Positions 4,768-6,138 of a DNA stretch of 6,138 nt are shown piece after piece. Source of the stretch: Thermomicrobiales bacterium (GTDB lineage: Bacteria; Chloroflexota; Chloroflexia; Thermomicrobiales; UBA6265); the NCBI GenBank assembly GCA_030447145.1, contig JAUJLY010000196.1:1-6138 (forward strand), given 5' to 3'. Each line of letters opens with the position of its first letter. Position 1 is the stretch's first letter. A program made the translations under genes and the position numbers. The notes below the pieces were generated by a model that saw only the letters and a list, made by a program, of their open reading frames with translations, had not been told where the DNA came from and ran no database searches.

Positions 4768-6080
4768 GCTCCCTCCCTTGCGTCGTAAAGGAGCCGTTCC
4801 GGCAAGTGTGCCTTGTGCGCAGCTGCCAGTTCGTCGTAGAGTGTCTCAGCCTTGGCCAGTGACATCACCAATGGGTTACTCGCGAGAGCTTGCACGGCCT
4901 CACGTCGGCCACCACCCCACGCCGCCTGCGCAGTTAGTGCTTGGTACTCACCGAGCATCTTCACTAGGCCAGCCGTTTGGGGCGGCAGATTGCCCTGAGC
5001 CAGCGGCCGTATCCCATGGCGATCCACGTAACCGGGTACTTCGACAACCCGATCATCCGGGAAATCAGTAATAGCACCACGATTCGGGACATTGACCGGC
5101 CAGACTTCATGCCGATTGTTGAACACGGCATCCATCACATCAATCGCCAGCTCAAGCTCATGGACCCCACCACGTGATCGGGCCGGGTTGAGTTTCGGCG
5201 AGTCCGACGCCGCTTGCTCTCGATAGTGCGTCCAGTAATCGGGGAACGACGCGAGGATGTCCTGGCTACGTGTTGTCGGCTTGGCTTGCAACTCTGCCAG
5301 AATCTCCTCTCGGAAGTAATAGTACTGAAAGTAGGATGCTGGAATCGTGCCCATCTGGGCAGCCAGCCACAAGAGCCGCAGATTCTTCGGATCAACAGTC
5401 GGGTCTTTCCGCTTCTGCTCGTATGCGTCACGGAGTAGCGGAATCATGTCTTCACCATCATAGAGATGCCGAACAGTCCATGAACCGTGATTCAGACCAA
5501 TCATCACGGCATCCACGCGGTCAGGATCGAGATCAGCCGCGAGGGCGATGTGTCGCGGGAAGATGATCGGACCTTCGCAGAGCGACACCATAGTGATTTC
5601 GGTGTGATGCGTGACTGCTTCAGAAACAATGTTGATTGGGTTCGTGTAATTGAAAAGCCAGGCGTTGGGGCAGATGGCTTCCATGTCCTCAGTCACCCCT
5701 CGGATGACGTGAATAGAGCGTAGCGCCATGAAAAAACCGCCTGGTCCCTGGGTCTCCTGACCAATGATCCCGTGCTTGAGCGGAATCTTCTCATCAAGAT
5801 GCCGAGCTTCGAATCCTCCTGGGCGAAAGCTACTTAGAACGGCATCGCAATCCACCAACCCTGCACGCCGATCTGTCGTGGCTGAGATCGTGAGATCAAT
5901 GTCGTGGGTCCGTGCCATTTTCTCCGCGAGCGCCTTCACCACTTGGAGGCGTTCGCAATCAAGGTCAATCAGTACAACCTCTGATCCCTGAAAGTTCTCT
6001 CCTTGATCAATCAACGACGCCATCGTGCCAGGCGCCCGCGTACTCCCACCGCCGATGTACGCAAGTTTGATACGTGCCAC
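4758..6080 (-). CDS. Glycoside hydrolase family 4 protein (6-phospho-beta-glucosidase-like)
   Basis: This is a 440-residue NAD- and metal-dependent glycosidase, a usual length for GH4, which cleaves glycosides by an oxidation-elimination route in the cytoplasm. IGGGSTRAPG (9-18) is the NAD-binding loop. FRPGGFEARHLDEKIPLKHG (85-104) and the following IIGQETQGPGGF (105-116) are family hallmarks, as is LFNYTNPINIVSEA (142-155). Cys168 and His198 (GLNHGSW, 195-201) fit the metal ligands. Tyr250 in IPASYFQYYYF fits the catalytic base. NRGAITDFPDDRVVEVPG (333-350) is typical of the beta-type branch. Residues 168-171 read CEGP, unlike the usual CNxP, CDMP, CHSV or CHEV, so the specificity is uncertain. 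The start is GTG 6080 with AGGAG eight bases upstream. The gene leads a coupled unit with nagB and a kinase. ChbF, a GH4 enzyme of chitobiose use, is a reasonable comparison, but here no phosphotransferase transporter is seen. Confidence 0.88.
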   Translation of the reverse strand: MARIKLAYIGGGSTRAPGTMASLIDQGENFQGSEVVLIDLDCERLQVVKALAEKMARTHDIDLTISATTDRRAGLVDCDAVLSSFRPGGFEARHLDEKIPLKHGIIGQETQGPGGFFMALRSIHVIRGVTEDMEAICPNAWLFNYTNPINIVSEAVTHHTEITMVSLCEGPIIFPRHIALAADLDPDRVDAVMIGLNHGSWTVRHLYDGEDMIPLLRDAYEQKRKDPTVDPKNLRLLWLAAQMGTIPASYFQYYYFREEILAELQAKPTTRSQDILASFPDYWTHYREQAASDSPKLNPARSRGGVHELELAIDVMDAVFNNRHEVWPVNVPNRGAITDFPDDRVVEVPGYVDRHGIRPLAQGNLPPQTAGLVKMLGEYQALTAQAAWGGGRREAVQALASNPLVMSLAKAETLYDELAAAHKAHLPERLLYDAREGACV

Positions 6081-6110
6081 GCTTCATGCTCCTATTAGCT
6101 AGAACGTCGT

Positions 6111-6131
6111 GGTCAGCATTTGTGCTTGACC
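6111..6131. promoter_or_regulatory. Short hairpin or operator-like inverted repeat upstream of the GH4 gene
   Basis: On the minus strand GGTCAAGCA and TGCTGACC form an 8-bp stem with one bulged A and a four-base CAAA loop. It lies 31 bases upstream of the GH4 GTG start. An overlapping 8-bp palindrome, GACCGGTC, spans 6128-6135. No T run follows, and no convincing -35/-10 pair is visible in the 58 bases before the window edge. It could be an operator, a leader structure or the end of an upstream gene's transcript. Confidence 0.3.
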
Positions 6132-6138
6132 GGTCTCC

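Noticed and set aside
3882..5723. Other overlapping open frames on both strands across the kinase, nagB and GH4 genes
   Set aside because: They overlap genes with clear family motifs, carry no motifs themselves and lack start signals.
1..6138. CRISPR array, tRNA, rRNA, insertion sequence or attachment site
   Set aside because: No regularly spaced repeats, RNA gene-like regions, transposase motifs or terminal inverted repeats were seen.

Overview
The window reads as one end of a bacterial amino-sugar catabolism and uptake locus. Every gene I can support lies on the minus strand, so transcription runs from high to low coordinates. In that order they are: a family 4 glycosidase (GH4), glucosamine-6-phosphate deaminase (nagB), a BadF/BadG-type sugar kinase, then a separate set of an ABC substrate-binding protein and two ABC permeases. 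The second permease runs off the left edge. Only the protein matches are strong evidence; the substrate is inferred.

Organism. The DNA is moderately GC-rich (hand counts of single 60-base rows range from about 47% to 68%). Non-ATG starts (GTG, TTG) are used. The sugar-binding protein has a twin-arginine (Tat) signal peptide instead of an obvious lipoprotein signal. This resembles Chloroflexota of the Thermomicrobiales/Sphaerobacter kind, but it is an impression and no marker gene supports it.

Layout. Positions 6080-2990 hold three tightly packed genes: GH4 and nagB overlap by 10 bp, and nagB and the kinase overlap by an ATGA tetranucleotide. They should form one translationally coupled unit. 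A 174-bp gap (2816-2989) follows, with a good sigma-70-like promoter and a 7-bp inverted repeat just upstream of its -35 box. The transporter genes therefore probably have their own transcript. Positions 2815-1454 encode the binding protein. The next gap (1295-1453) holds a 7-bp-period repeat array, a perfect 12-bp palindrome, a 22-bp-stem hairpin and a 28-codon leader ORF whose stop overlaps the TTG start of the first permease. The two permeases overlap by ATGA (437-440). There is no gene-free stretch longer than 300 bases.

How it may work. The ABC system would import an oligosaccharide or amino sugar, with its ATPase encoded elsewhere or shared. GH4 would cleave a glycoside, the kinase would phosphorylate the sugar, and NagB would convert glucosamine-6-phosphate to fructose-6-phosphate and ammonia. 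No deacetylase (NagA) is visible, so either glucosamine itself is the substrate or NagA lies outside the window. The points most worth a second look are the leader-ORF/hairpin arrangement before the first permease, an atypical Cys-Glu-Gly-Pro metal-site motif in GH4, and a kinase that appears to lack the usual Gly-Asp-Glu-Gly-Ser-Gly motif.
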